The translations under genes were made by a program, and so were the position numbers. Shown piece by piece: positions 30,881 through 42,526 of a stretch of 64,000 nt of DNA. The notes under the pieces are model-generated. The model was not told the DNA's origin and made no database searches. It saw only the letters and a program-made list of their open reading frames with translations. Source of the DNA: Nemertoderma westbladi (taxonomy: Eukaryota > Xenacoelomorpha > Nemertodermatida > Nemertodermatidae); the NCBI GenBank assembly GCA_032718475.1, contig JAUCBJ010007821.1:81428-145427 (forward strand). The letters run 5' to 3'. The first letter of the stretch is position 1. The number at the start of each line of letters is the position of its first letter.

Positions 30881-31121
30881 TTCGCTTTAAATATGAAGCG
30901 AGTTTGAAAGATGTCGTTCGCGGCGAATACATATTAAAATCGAGTTATATTGGTGTTGTAAGGGTCTAAGCCACGATTCTAAGTAAAACATATTCCTTTT
31001 ATCATATGGCCATTTCGTGTATTAACACACGTCTTCAGTGATATAAATATATAATAAAATGTTTACATAATTTACATATTAAAATAAGTACGTACGTGGT
31101 TAAATTGAATTGAATAATATA

Positions 31122-32822
31122 GGCTCATTCCATGCAAATGTCAACCCCAGTGCCAATTTTGAAATAAGTGAATAATTTCTTCTCATATCAATTTTCAGAA
31201 CCAATATATGATGCGGTTTACGAATTTAATACAAAAAATCGCATCAAAATTGGGTAACTTTCTGAAATCTGGTGTTATTCGCCCTTACCTCTCAAACTGA
31301 AAAAATACAGTTAACTGAGTGCATAATATGAGAACCGCGTTTTATGAGTATTTTTAGGAAGAAGGCAACGTAATAGAGTACTTTTTGAAGCAAAACAATC
31401 ATATTTTCTTATGAAATCATTTGCTGTCAATTAAAACAACGTTGTGTCTAAAAATTCAGTGCTCATAATCTGCTTACATCATAATGTCCCGCACTTTACG
31501 CTGAACACCATATTTTGTTTGTACAGGATAGACATATTACAATAGAATGATGATATGTCGTTTGCAAAGCACAAATATATGTATCTTTAATCTGGAGTAC
31601 TTAGTTTGTTTTTGGTGTTTCGTGTTATGTGGTAAACAGGTGTCCCGCACTTTACGTAAAGTGCGGGACAAAAAGTAGAAATATCAAAGGAAGTAAAGTA
31701 ATGTGTACTTAGATGGGAGAACTTCAACTGGAATAATCATAACAGACATTTTAACTTCATAGAAATCTCTGATATTAAGACACTATGAAAAAATGCATGA
31801 AGATCACATATATTTCAGTAAATAAAATATTCTCAAAATTGTAATTCCTCTATTTGTATTTGTATTAGTATTTCCAAACTCTGAATAATATTTGTAGGCC
31901 TGCCATTAACCTCTTCCTGGGTGGAGCATACTGCAAAGCTCCCGATATGATACGACCTAGACCGTACATGGTACGCTACTACAGTATTTAGTAACGGTTT
32001 TTGGGTGCACTACAGTTTCCTTGTCTAATCTGGCTATCTAATCTGTATTACATTAGGCCTACAGCGCACTTAAATGGTAATTTTACATAAGCCTAAAATA
32101 ATATTGAACTGGCTGGAGGTAATAATACAGCAAGTAGGAGCCACGCTGTACTAGGGCTAGGCTAAGGCTACAAATAAATGATACAAACAAATTTGCTATC
32201 GTCGTGCCTACTCTTCTGTTTTACTTACAGTATTATGCACTATATGTTGACCTCTATTTGTTTTTCCACTCCATTGGGGGGTATTCGTACATTGCCAGTA
32301 GTGGTGACAGAGCAATAATTTTGCGCCACTCTTTTTCATGCTGGGGCCGATTTTGAGAAAGGACAAGGAAAATCTTTGTTTGAAACTTTGTTACGTTAGG
32401 TACATATCACAACATTGGAATGCTAAAGCCCGTACAGCCGTATGTTGGAGGCCTATTAATTATATCTATAATGTTGTGTTAGTTGCATTGTCATTCATTT
32501 TTAAGTTCAAATTATATGTGGCAATCTCACTGAAAAGTTTATAACTATCACTTATTTAGTCTGAATAATGTAATAATTAACGATTTAATGTGTTTATAAA
32601 TGATAAAATCGTACGCGTCCCGCACTTTACAATTTTTTGAAGCAATAATTCTGAGACATAAACTGCTGCCGGTTTTCCAAACTGCTTTTTTTTACTGAAC
32701 CGATAATTGGTGTTTCTAAGAAACACAAGCATTATACTATTTTAGTTCATTTTCATGATGTACAGTGCTAAAGTATGCACAAAAAGTCGTACGAATGTCC
32801 CGCACTTTACATTGAATGAGCC
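31122..32822. mobile_element. TIR element with GTCCCGCACTTTAC repeats
   Basis: Bounded by GGCTCATTCCATG (31122-31134) and CATTGAATGAGCC (32810-32822), inverted repeats with one mismatch. Inside, GTCCCGCACTTTAC recurs near 31486, 31641, 32617 and 32797. At 31641-31670 two copies meet head to head as a perfect 30-bp palindrome. No transposase ORF is visible (the longest frame is 68 residues). The repeated motif could be a transposase-binding site. Target duplication is unclear. Superfamily not assigned. Confidence 0.7.
31641..31670. repeat. Perfect 30-bp palindrome
   Basis: TGTCCCGCACTTTAC followed directly by its reverse complement GTAAAGTGCGGGACA, with no spacer. It is made of two inverted copies of the motif scattered through the host TIR element. 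Confidence 0.95.
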
Positions 32823-33055
32823 AGATTAAGATTCAGTGGGCAATGCTGGTGAAGTAAAGACGAGGTCATACCAGATCTACATTTCTGGCAACCAACTCAT
32901 GGAAAGCCTAGTCGTGGACGACCGGCCATAACATATAGATCAACTTGAAAGGGATACTGAACTTGGGAGAAACGAAATTGCGACAACTATGGAGAATCGG
33001 GAAGCCTGGAAGGATTTCATTTCCACTGTCCGATTTCGCTCGACCTACTGTAGTA
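32823..33055 (+). pseudogene. LINE C-terminal tail fragment
   Basis: Translates, with a frameshift, to VIPDLHFWQPTHGKPSRGRP, then AITY, then LERDTELGRNEIATTMENRE and AWKDFISTVRF. This is the typical C-terminal tail of a LINE reverse transcriptase. It ends with a TAG/TAGTAG-type run. The HFWQPTHGKPSRG form differs from the LWRPHGVNKHGG tail at about 30785, so it is a second LINE family. Confidence 0.65.
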
Positions 33056-34976
33056 GTAATAGTAGATCTTTAAGTGACCCCACTGAATTATTATTAATTC
33101 ATTTCAAACATCTAATTTCTTTCTGTAAATCTAATTATTAATTGCAGATTGATGGTAAATCTAATCCCTTCTCTAAACCATCGCTGAGGCATGAAACTGC
33201 CAGATAACCCAGAATTATGTTTAATATACATTTATTGACGTCATGATATCAAACTTATTGAACTTAACATACTCAGAAATAAATTAGTTGTAGTTGTAGT
33301 TTTTAGGTATGTTTTTTTAATAAACCCGCCATTTTGACAGCTTCCTCCTGTTTTTACAAAATATAAACCCCGCCACTCGATTCAGGGCACCTTGCCCCCC
33401 CCCCCCCCCCCCCCCCCCTTCTTCAATTGTTTCTAGCCGAACAATTTTTTCGCGCACAAATCCTATTCCATCAACATCAATCATTAATTCCTGGTTGTAT
33501 CATAATATTATATTTCAAAAAACCGTTCCTCAATTGTAATTAACACAGCTACTTCAACTAAAAGTTAAAAATTCCCAAAGACTCTGTTAATGGCAAGATA
33601 GATCTCTGAAATCATAAAATTAAAATGAAAATTACAAAATTAAAATGCACACTTAATGGCGTACACCTATAATATAATTGATACTATAAGATATTATACG
33701 CCGACTATTGTAGATAACAAGAGATTAATTGCAGTATATTAAGCAAAGCTCGCCCTCAACCAAGGCGTCCTTTAATAATTTAATATAATTGTATTAAAGG
33801 ACGCCTTGCCCACAACCCATAGGTTTTAAAATTCTTTTAGGTTCTTAAAAGAACTTTAAATTTTTAAAGTTATTTTAATTTAAGGTTTTCAAATTAATGT
33901 ATCTTTTGATTTACCTCTAAATTAAATTTATTTCTTTCGATAAAGAACACATAAAGTTTATATTTTATAATTTGTGCCGTCTGGGAGCGGTGATCCTATA
34001 CAGCCGTGTTCTGTAGACGCAGCCAGCCGGCAGCAGCAAGCATCCGTGATGGCAATAGCTGATCCTTCAGTCAGGTTTCTGACAACACTAAAATCATCAG
34101 GAACATATATGCTATGCTTCAATCGAACACAGATTCCACTTGCCCTTAAATATCAGTACCCTCAGTAACTACAAGCATTACCCCAAGTATGGCCACAAAT
34201 AATATGCATACAGTTACATTCGCCATATTACTGGCTTTATTATTAGGTGCCATACGTTAGACGAACTGTCCCCTTTTGTCTCCTAGTACAGTATTATGCT
34301 GGGATTTCCAAGCTTGTAGTGTCTAATTTAATTGAATTCAATTTAAATTTAAATTATGATGTCTACTAATGTAGCCATGCTCCACAGAATGATTATATAT
34401 CACTGTAGAGATATATAGTGATATCACTAGTGTGTCTGATAACAATGTTGATGTATGAAACAGTATCAAGCAAACAAACAAATATGGATTTCACCGCATG
34501 AGATATTTTACAAGCTCACAGCTCAGTAACTCATACCGTAACAGTAACACAAGGGATTATATTCAATGGAATTTTAGTACAAGCGACTGTATTATCGATT
34601 AATATAGAGATATATGCAACATATTGCATAATTTAGTTACTGCTAATTTAGAATTCATTTGTTACGTCCAAAATATGATAATAATATTTAAGTTTAAGAT
34701 AAGAAAGGTGTTCTGTTAGTATGGGCCATTTGGGGCCTACCAGATGAAAATAAGGGGGGTGGGGTGGTGGTAGATGGGGGCACTAAAGATGTTAGCGGGT
34801 AAAAATAAACTGTGAGACATCAATCGGTAAAAACGAATCAGAGACGAAAAAATAATACAAAATCTACGTATTTTCAGCCTTGGCGGCAATGATCGAATCC
34901 CTATCGAATCCCTAAATCCCGATACCTCTAGACAGCTAGACTACCAGACTACTCGACAGCCAGAAAAAGCTATTAA
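33056..34976. other. Non-coding AT-rich region with poly-C and hairpin
   Basis: No ORF with recognisable similarity. It holds a run of 24 C (33395-33418), a 17-bp perfect inverted repeat around 33761-33808, and a G-rich stretch (GGGGGGTGGGGTGGTGG) near 34755. A 64-codon frame at 33974 has no support. Confidence 0.6.
33761..33808. repeat. 17-bp-arm hairpin
   Basis: CAAGGCGTCCTTTAATA (33761-33777) and its exact reverse complement (33792-33808) around a 14-bp AT-rich loop. It could be the core of a small MITE or a structural remnant. Confidence 0.85.
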
Positions 34977-35207
34977 ATGATATTGCTGCAAAGACTATCT
35001 GGGAAGATATTGGGTGGAATAGCGAAATATGTGAATCTAATGATCTTAAGCGTCCAGAAGACAACGAGTTCCGTAGCTAGGAAGAAGCTTTTCAATATAT
35101 TAGTAGATTTTAGTAAAGCTTTTGACCGAATTTCATGTGTTAAACTGTTAGCAAAACTACTTACACTGGGTTGCGGCAGCCATATGATAAATACGTATTA
35201 TCTCTAA
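34977..35207 (+). pseudogene. LINE RT fragment (palm motif A)
   Basis: A 76-codon frame ending in RKKLFNILVDFSKAFDRISC then VKLLAKLLTLG. The VDFSKAFD core is RT motif A of a non-LTR element, with the catalytic Asp. Nothing of the remaining RT follows. It is an isolated scrap. Confidence 0.6.
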
Positions 35208-35339
35208 CTACAATCGGACTGCTGCATTGCAGCTGCACATGAGAAGCTATGCTGTCTTAAAAAAAATATTTTGACACTACCATTCAATCGACAATTGGCA
35301 AACCCAATGCAGCATGCATTAAGAATGATATGCCAGCTT

Positions 35340-35740
35340 ATCAACAAATTCGCACCGCCACAACTACCTATCCACCATGGCTTTTGCGAGATTATCCGCC
35401 TCTTCAAGGCCAGTGTCCTTTAAAATGCGTCTCAAGAAAGTCATGGGCTGTCCACCATGCCTATTCACTCCATGGGACTGCCAAAGCACAAGATTGTGCA
35501 CAGGCTGGACCTCTCGGCGAAAGCAATGCCTTGCAAAGCGGATGCGGCTTTGTTCAAGTATCTGTACATTGTTATGTATCATTGTATTGGTTATCGTATT
35601 GGTATACTTATGATATGTAATAAATTAATAAAGTAATGTGTAATGCTTGGGGGAACCAATGAGACACTTCCAATGTTATATAGTGTCTGGTTGGAGATGT
35701 GTGCATTGTACTTTGTACGAACCATTGCATACTGATGTGA
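35340..35740 (-). pseudogene. LINE C-terminal tail fragment, minus strand
   Basis: The minus strand reads RFARHCFRREVQPVHNLVLW, then GVNRHGGQPMTFLRR, then ILKDTGLEEADNLAKAMVDR. It is the same LINE family as at 29680-30880 but in opposite orientation. The stretch 35640-35720 corresponds inversely to the 30640-30710 part of that LINE. This copy keeps the LEEADNLAKAM end that copy 1 of the duplication has lost. Confidence 0.75.
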
Positions 35741-35879
35741 TTGTGCAATGATTTCCTCAGGAATCATTGCACAACTTATATTGATAGTAACAATGTGTTG
35801 GCAAGCTGTATTTTTCGAGGTGTTATTATTATACGTTTATTATATAGGAAGGGATCTAGGGGTCTTAACCTCGAATAAT

Positions 35880-36323
35880 AAGTTTATTATCGTACGTGTC
35901 CCGCACTTTACAGTGAAATGTCCCACACTTTACATGACTTTGCTGCACTTAAACTACTCCCCTGTTTCATTGATGTTACTTACCATCTTACTAAAGGCTA
36001 ACTTATTTTCCCTACATATCTAGGAACATCACGGAACAAAAGTTTTCCCACTAACTTTACCCAATTCGCTGAACTTTAGCAATGAATTTGACAGTTGAGA
36101 ATTTCACTTTCGTACGCGTCCCGCACTTTACAATTTTTTGAAGCAATAATTCTGAGACATAAACTGCTGCCGGTTTTCCAAACTGCTTTTTTTTACTGAA
36201 CCGTTAATTGGTTTTTCTAAGAAACACAAGCATTATACTATTTTAGTTCATTTTCATGATGTACAGTGCTAAAGTATGCACAAAAAGTCGTACGAATGTC
36301 CCGCACTTTACATGGAATGAGCC
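35880..36323. mobile_element. Second copy of the GTCCCGCACTTTAC element (right end)
   Basis: 36107-36323 repeats 32610-32822 nearly base for base, ending CATGGAATGAGCC, the exact inverse of the left end at 31122. Further motif copies (GTCCCGCACTTTAC, GTCCCACACTTTAC) occur near 35898 and 35919. A left end belonging to this copy was not found. The right flank TATATTG matches the TATA before 31122, so the two ends may once have been one insertion. Confidence 0.65.
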
Positions 36324-36324
36324 T

Positions 36325-36710
36325 ATATTGTAAAAGATAATGAGCAGATAATCGATAAAATTCAAAAAAAATTTATGAATTTTATCGAGTATATTTAGTA
36401 TTCCATGGTTTAACCCTTCTGCAATTATCCAGTCTGTCGCTGCAGGGTAAAATTGTTCTGGGGGAGATGATATGTTTACATGTTATTTATAACCCTTTCG
36501 AGTTTATACTTAGTATAAAGTATTAGTTAAAGTTATCTCACGTGCTGCGCGAAGATCCCACTTCTTACTGAAAGTATCCCTGGTGGTAAATTAAGTAATA
36601 TAATTTAACGGCAGAAAATTAAGTCAATTTTAACGAAAATTAGTATTTATTTATATTTTTGAATCTAAATAAATAAATAAAGATCAAAACTAAATAAAGA
36701 TTTGGTTGGC
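36325..36710 (+). other. AT-rich stretch with possible LINE tail
   Basis: The first 270 bp weakly read DEQIIDKIQKKFMNFIEYI and, later, VLREDPTSY, with stops between. This resembles the C-terminal region of another LINE; low confidence. The end is an AAATAAATAAATAAAG tail followed by TTGGTTGGCGCACC, where the satellite begins. Confidence 0.35.
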
Positions 36711-39637
36711 GCACCAATTACAAACTTGTAACAAGTTAGGCACGGAATCGACTAATTACTAACTTGTAATAAGGTAGGCACGGGATCGACCAATTACAAA
36801 CTTGTAACAGGTTAGGCACAGGATCGACTAATTACAAACTTGTAACAAGTTAGGCACGGGATCGGCCAATTGCTAACTTGTAACAACTTAGGCACGGGAT
36901 CGACCAATTACAAACTTGTAACAGGTTAGGCACGGGATCGACTAATTACTAGCTTGTAACAAGTTAGGCACGGGATCGACTAATTACAAATTTGTAACAA
37001 GTTAGGAACGGGATCGACCAATTACAAACTTGTAACAACTTAGGCAAGGGATCGACCAATTACAAACTTGTAACAACTTAGGCACGGGATCGGCCAATTA
37101 CTAACTTGTAACAAGTTAGGCACGGGATCGACTAATTACTAGCTTGTAACAAGTTAGGCACGGGATCGACTAATTACAAATTTGTAACAAGTTAGGAACG
37201 GGATCGACCAATTACAAACTTGTAACAACTTAGGCAAGGGATCGACCAATTACAAACTTGTAACAACTTAGGCACGGGATCGGCCAATTACTAACTTGTA
37301 ACAGGTTAGGCACGGGATCGGCCAATTACTAACTTGTAACAAGTTAGGCACGGGATCGACTAATTACAAACTTGTAACAAGTTAGGCATGGGATCGGCCA
37401 ATTACTAACTTGTAACAAGTTAGGCATGGGATCGACTAATTACAAACTTGTAACAAGTTAGGAACGGGATCGACCAATTACAAACTTGTAACAACTTAGG
37501 CACGGGATCGGCCAATTACTAACTTGTAACAAGTTAGGCACGGGATCGACTGATTACAAACTTGTAACAAGTTAGGAATGGGATCGACCAATTACAAACT
37601 TCTAACAAATTAGGCACGGGATCGACTAATTACAAACTTGTAACAAGTTAGGCACGAGATCGACCAATTACAAACTTGTAATAAGTTAGGCACGGGATCG
37701 GTCAATTACTAACTTGTAAAACGTTAGGCACGGGATCGACTAATTATAAACTTGTAACAAGTTAGGGAAGGGATCGACCAATTACAAACTTGTAACAAGT
37801 TAGGCACGGGATCGACCAATTACAAACTTGTAACAAGTTAGGCACGAGATCGACCAATTACAAACTTGTAACAAGTTAGGCACGGGATCGACTAATTACT
37901 AAGTTGTAACAAGTTAGGAACGGGATCGACCAATTACAAACTTGTAACAACTTAAGCACGGGATCGACCAATTACAAACTTGTAATAAGTTAGGCACGGG
38001 ATCGGCCAATTACTAACTTGTAAAATGTTAGGCACGGGATCGACTAATTACAAACTTGTAAAAAGTTAGGAACGGGATCGACCAATTACAAACTTGTAAC
38101 AAGTTAGGCACGGGATCGACCAATTACAAACTTGTAACAAGTTAGGCACGAGATCGACCAATTACAAACTTGTAACAAGTTAGGCACGGGATCGACTAAT
38201 TACAAACTTGTAATAAGTTAGGAGCGGGATCGGCCAATTACTAACTTGTAAAAAGTTAGGCACGGGATCGACTAATTACAAACTTGTAACAAGTTAGGAA
38301 CGCGATCGACCAATTACAAACTTGTAACAAGTTAGGCACGGGATCGACCAATTACAAACTTGTAACAAGTTAGGCACGAGATCGACCAATTACAAACTTG
38401 TAACAATTTAGGCACGGGATCGACTAATTACTAACTTGTAACAAGTTAGGAACAGGATCGACCAATTACAAACTTGTAACAGCATAGGCACGGGATCGAC
38501 CAATTACAAACTTGTAATAAGTTAGGCACGAGATCGACCAATTACAAACTTGTAATAAGTTAGGCACGGGTTCGGCCAATTACAAACTTGTAACAAGTTA
38601 GGCACGAGATCGACCAATTACAAACTTGTAACAAGTTAGGCACAGGATCGACTAATTACAAACTTGTAACAAGTTAGGAACGGGATCGACCAATTACAAA
38701 CTTGTAACAAGTTAGGCACGGGATCGACCAATTACAAACTTGTAACAAGTTAGGCAAGAGATCGACCAATTACAAACTTGTAACAAGTTAGGCACGGGAT
38801 GGACTAATTACTAACTTGTAACAAGTTAGGAACGGGATCGACCAATTACAAACTTGTAACAACATAGGCAAGGGATCGACCAATTACAAACTTGTAATAA
38901 GTTAGGCACGAGATCGACCAATTACAAACTTGTAATAAGTTAGGCACGGGATCAGCCAATTACTAACTTGTAAAAAGTTAGGCACAGGATCGACTAATTA
39001 CTAACTTGTAACAAGTTATGAACGGGATCGACCAATTACAAACTTGTAACAACTTAGGCACGGGATCGACCAATTACAAACTTGTAACAGGTTAGGCACG
39101 GGATCGGCCAATTACTAACTTGTAACAAGTTAGACATGGGATCGACTAATTACAAACTTGTAACAAGTTAGGCATGGGATCGGCCAATTACTAACTTGTA
39201 ACAAGTTAGGCACGGGATCGACTAATTACAAAAGGCACGGGATCGACCAATTACAAACTTGTAACAAGTTAGGCACGGGATCGGCCAATTACTAACTGGT
39301 AACAAGTTAGGCACGAGATCGACTAATTACAAACTTGTAACAAGTTAGGCACGGGGTCGGCCAATTACTAACTTGTAACAAGTTAGGCACGGGATCGACT
39401 AATTACAAACTTGTAACAAGTTAGGAACAGGATCGACCATTTACAAACGTGTAACAAGTTAGGCACGGGATCAGCCAATTACTAACTTGTAACAAGTTAG
39501 GCACGGGATCGACTAATTACAAACTTGTAACAAGTTAGGAACGAGATCGACCAATTACAAACTTTTAACAAGTTAGGCACAGGATCGGCCCATTACTAAC
39601 TTGAAACAAGTTAGGCACGGGATCAACTAATTACAAC
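36711..39637. repeat. 38-bp satellite array (large)
   Basis: About 77 tandem units of the 38-bp repeat also seen at 1-526, in the same orientation. Three main variants alternate: GACCAATTACAAAC, GGCCAATTACTAAC and GACTAATTACAAAC. There is higher-order structure; for example 36936-37118 recurs at 37126-37308, an offset of 190 bp or five units. Each unit carries the AACTTGT-A-ACAAGTT dyad. The array ends 3 bases before the ATG of BEL-4 gag. Confidence 0.96.
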
Positions 39638-39640
39638 CAA

Positions 39641-40590
39641 ATGGGTGATATCTTAGCGACATCACTAGAAGGACCAAGACTGGAACCAACGAAATTCAGT
39701 GGAAACCCAGCAGAATTCATATCGTTTAAAGCGCATTTTATCGCACAAGTGGATAGCAAAAACGTCCCCATAACTACAAAAATGCGACGTCTGTTAACCT
39801 ACCTATCTGGGAAAGCGTTACAGAACGTCAAACATTATGAAGGAGTGGACGACGGATATCAACGTGCGTGGGACGTGTTGGAAAAGAACTTTGGCAACCC
39901 ATCAGCTGTAATGAAATCTGTGATACATAATGTCACTAAATGCAGATTCCCGATTACAACAGACTCAGATGTCGAAGAATATTCAGATGATATCAGACAA
40001 AGCCTGGAAATACTGGAAAGCCTGGAATTGTCCGCATGCACTAAACAGCACCGACAATATGAGTAAAGTTGTTATGAATTTGGACTTTTCAGCTCGACAA
40101 AAATGGGTGTTCGAAGCGCAAAAATTCCGGATACAACATGGGACCGAACCCGGCATGTATGAGTTCGCAGACTGGATGTAGAAATATGCCGACAGAGTTA
40201 AGGATCCTCTATACGGCAACCTTGAGGCTAAGGAACTTTCATCTGTCCAAATGGGAGAATCCTAAACTGGAATACATCCATCTATGGCGCAGAAAAAGAC
40301 CATTATAGCGTTGCGGAAAGGAAAAGCAGAAAAATTAAACCAAAAATCTGCTACAAAACCTAAAACAATCCCAACGGTTCACAGTCTAGCCATCCAGTCC
40401 CAAGAAGGAGAAGAGAATGTTTGCGAGAGTGAACATATTGATGACAAAGACGATAAAGAGGACATCTACTCAAGTTATGATAATTTCTGGACAACTAATC
40501 CACATATTGACGCATTTGCAACAACATGGTCTGCCGAACCTATAAGGATCTTTCCAAATGGACTAGTCCAACAATGTTATGTATGCAGTT
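39641..40590 (+). pseudogene. BEL-4 Gag remnant
   Basis: Opens with MGDILATSLEGPRLEPTKFS and carries a BEL gag domain of the DUF1759 type (FKAHFIAQVDSKN, LLTYLSGKALQNVKHYEGVD, VLEKNFGNPSAVM) up to about 40045. The frame then shifts several times (NMSKVVMNLDFSARQKWVF from about 40060; later lysine-rich sequence) and reaches a first zinc-knuckle-like CYVC near 40577 before a stop. Gag is much shorter than in BEL-2 and BEL-3 and lacks their Ala-rich coiled coil, so this is a separate BEL lineage. No LTR was found upstream, only satellite. Confidence 0.82.
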
Positions 40591-41571
40591 GAAAACATCG
40601 TGTGAATCAGTGTCTAAAATTCCAAAGCCTCTCACATAAAGTAAAGAGAAGTATGACACATGCTTCCGTCTACGACTCTGTTTGGGGTTTGAAGTCAAGG
40701 GTTCAGACACTTCCGGAAACACTGTAAATCCTTGGAGAAATATCGGTGTTCTAGAACAACTAAAGAAGGCATGTGCCGAGAAGCACATAGCCCGTATTTA
40801 CATCCGGAACCAGCTGACACAAACGATAAATTCCGATGGTTAACAGACAAATATAAAAGAGTCCCGAGTGGACCCACAACACCGTATGAAGCATGGTTGA
40901 AACTTCATCCAGAGAGTAAGGATAAAAAGAATATCACAAAACTTCTTCCGCCACCGCCGACTAAATACTACCTCGTCGTTCAATTAAATTATTATGAGGA
41001 CGCAACACTCTACACAACGCCTCCGACTAATAACGACGAGATTACGGCGATGGGAGCCTCCTTCCAGTGGGCCCCCAAAAAGCGAGCAGTGGTATTCCTA
41101 ACGATCATTCCTATACAAGTCAAAAACTGCATCACAAACACAATCGTAACAACTTATGCGTTCTTCGACAATGGTTCAACAGGGACCTTTATAGACAGAT
41201 GTTTAGCCAACCAGCTGGGATTACCCCTGAACGAGACTACTATCTGTATCAACACCATGGCCGATAAGAAAACATTCAACACTCATCTAACAACATGTGG
41301 TGTACAACCTTTGGTTGATACAAAAGATGTCGAACCATACATCTTACAGGATATCATCGTGTTTGAAAACCTAAAAATCGACTACAATCGACTGTCAGAA
41401 TGGCCTCTCGAGAATATCGAACATCCAACATCAAGATACCAGACGACGGCATGGAAATTGATAAGGTTTCAATACTTATTGGTATCAACTTCCCACTTTT
41501 ACATACAGTACTCGATGGAGTATGGGGTGATTCCAAGGTTAATCAAGAACACCTTCCCCACACAGAATTAA
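40591..41571 (+). pseudogene. BEL-4 zinc knuckle and aspartic protease remnant
   Basis: Scrambled zinc-knuckle sequence, with the frame changing near 40610-40730, leads to an open frame from 40732 (KYRCSRTTKEGMC). The protease motif is YAFFDNGSTGTFIDRCLA; the active-site triad reads D-N-G rather than D-S/T-G, which would weaken or abolish activity. It ends at 41571, and another frame carries the sequence on from 41582. Confidence 0.8.
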
Positions 41572-41581
41572 CACCCCTTGG

Positions 41582-42526
41582 ATGGGTGTGGTAGGTCCGT
41601 TTGAACCACAATACATACCTGTGACGTCAAACTACTATAACAATGTCATACAGGAAGGTCCAAAAGAAGATGAACACGCAGCGACATGCCCGTGTTATGA
41701 CGAGATAGTCCCGATGCCCATTCTGAAGAAACAACTAATTAAATATTGGGATTTGGAACATTTCGAGGTACCAACAAAGGATAAATCTCGCTCAGTGGAA
41801 GACACAAAATCATTAAAGATGATGGAACGAGATACAACCTTTGAAAATGGCCACTACTACGTCCCTATGTTATGGAGAGATAAACAAAAACCTCTTATAC
41901 CAAACCTCGCACTAGCGATCAAAATGTTACGATGGACAAAAACTAGATTGCGAAAAACGCCACTGAATCGGAACAATTCCAAACCAAAATGGAAGAGTTC
42001 ATATCCAAAGGAATAGGACAATATCTGACGGAGGTAGAAATATTGAATCCTGACCCCCGATGATACTACATTCCTACCCACTACGTTCTAGAAACCAACA
42101 AAAACAACAAATTACGTATGGTATTGGACGCTGCAGCAACATGGAAAGGCCATAGCCTCAACTCTGAACTAATGGCTGGACCCAATTTGTTCAACACGAT
42201 AGTGTCAATTTTGATGCAATTCAGAGTCTACCCCGTCGCCTTCTGTTTAGATCTAGAAGCGATGTTCCATCAAGTCAAGATATACCCAGCAGATGCTGTA
42301 TCCCAAACCATATTATGGTATGATGGAAATTAGGAACCTGAATCCATAACAGACTATAAACACATTCAGATGAACGCGAAGATGTTTGGCACCACCGATG
42401 CCCCATCTACAACGACCTTCCCACTGAAAAGGACAGGAAGCGAAAACGCCCACAGATATCCCGCCAATGTAAATGGGACGATCCAAAAACCTTTTCTACG
42501 TGGACGATGGACTCACAGGCAAATAG
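41582..42526 (+). pseudogene. BEL-4 linker and RT N-terminus
   Basis: The linker (41582-42016) is followed, across frame changes, by RT: ETNKNNKLRMVLDAAATWKG, FCLDLEAMFHQVKIYPAD with the first catalytic Asp, then TAG at 42331-42333, then NAKMFGTTDAPSTTTF. The FYVDD box lies at 42494-42508 in a shifted frame and is followed by a TAG at 42524-42526 that copy 1 lacks. BEL-4 coding runs without a sequence break through position 42421, the left edge of the duplication. Confidence 0.82.

Larger units (their letters stand above)
18645..31153. repeat. Segmental duplication, copy 1
   Basis: Colinear and highly similar to 42421-52932. It starts at CCACTGAAAAGGACAGG inside BEL-4 RT and ends at CAACCCCAGTGC inside a TIR element. 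Copy 1 is about 2 kb longer, mainly because the 39-bp array has about 68 units instead of 24, plus a 204-bp kelch-carrying insertion and a 100-bp stretch near 27180-27300. Copy 1 is interrupted on the left (its BEL-4 lacks gag, protease and RT start) and continuous on the right. Confidence 0.93.

Noticed and set aside
33974-34168. 64-codon ORF in the AT-rich region
   Set aside because: No recognisable motif, no neighbour context, and length within chance expectation.
36711-39637. CRISPR-like array
   Set aside because: Direct 38-bp repeats abut without unique spacers, there are no cas genes, and the surroundings are an animal genome. It is a satellite.
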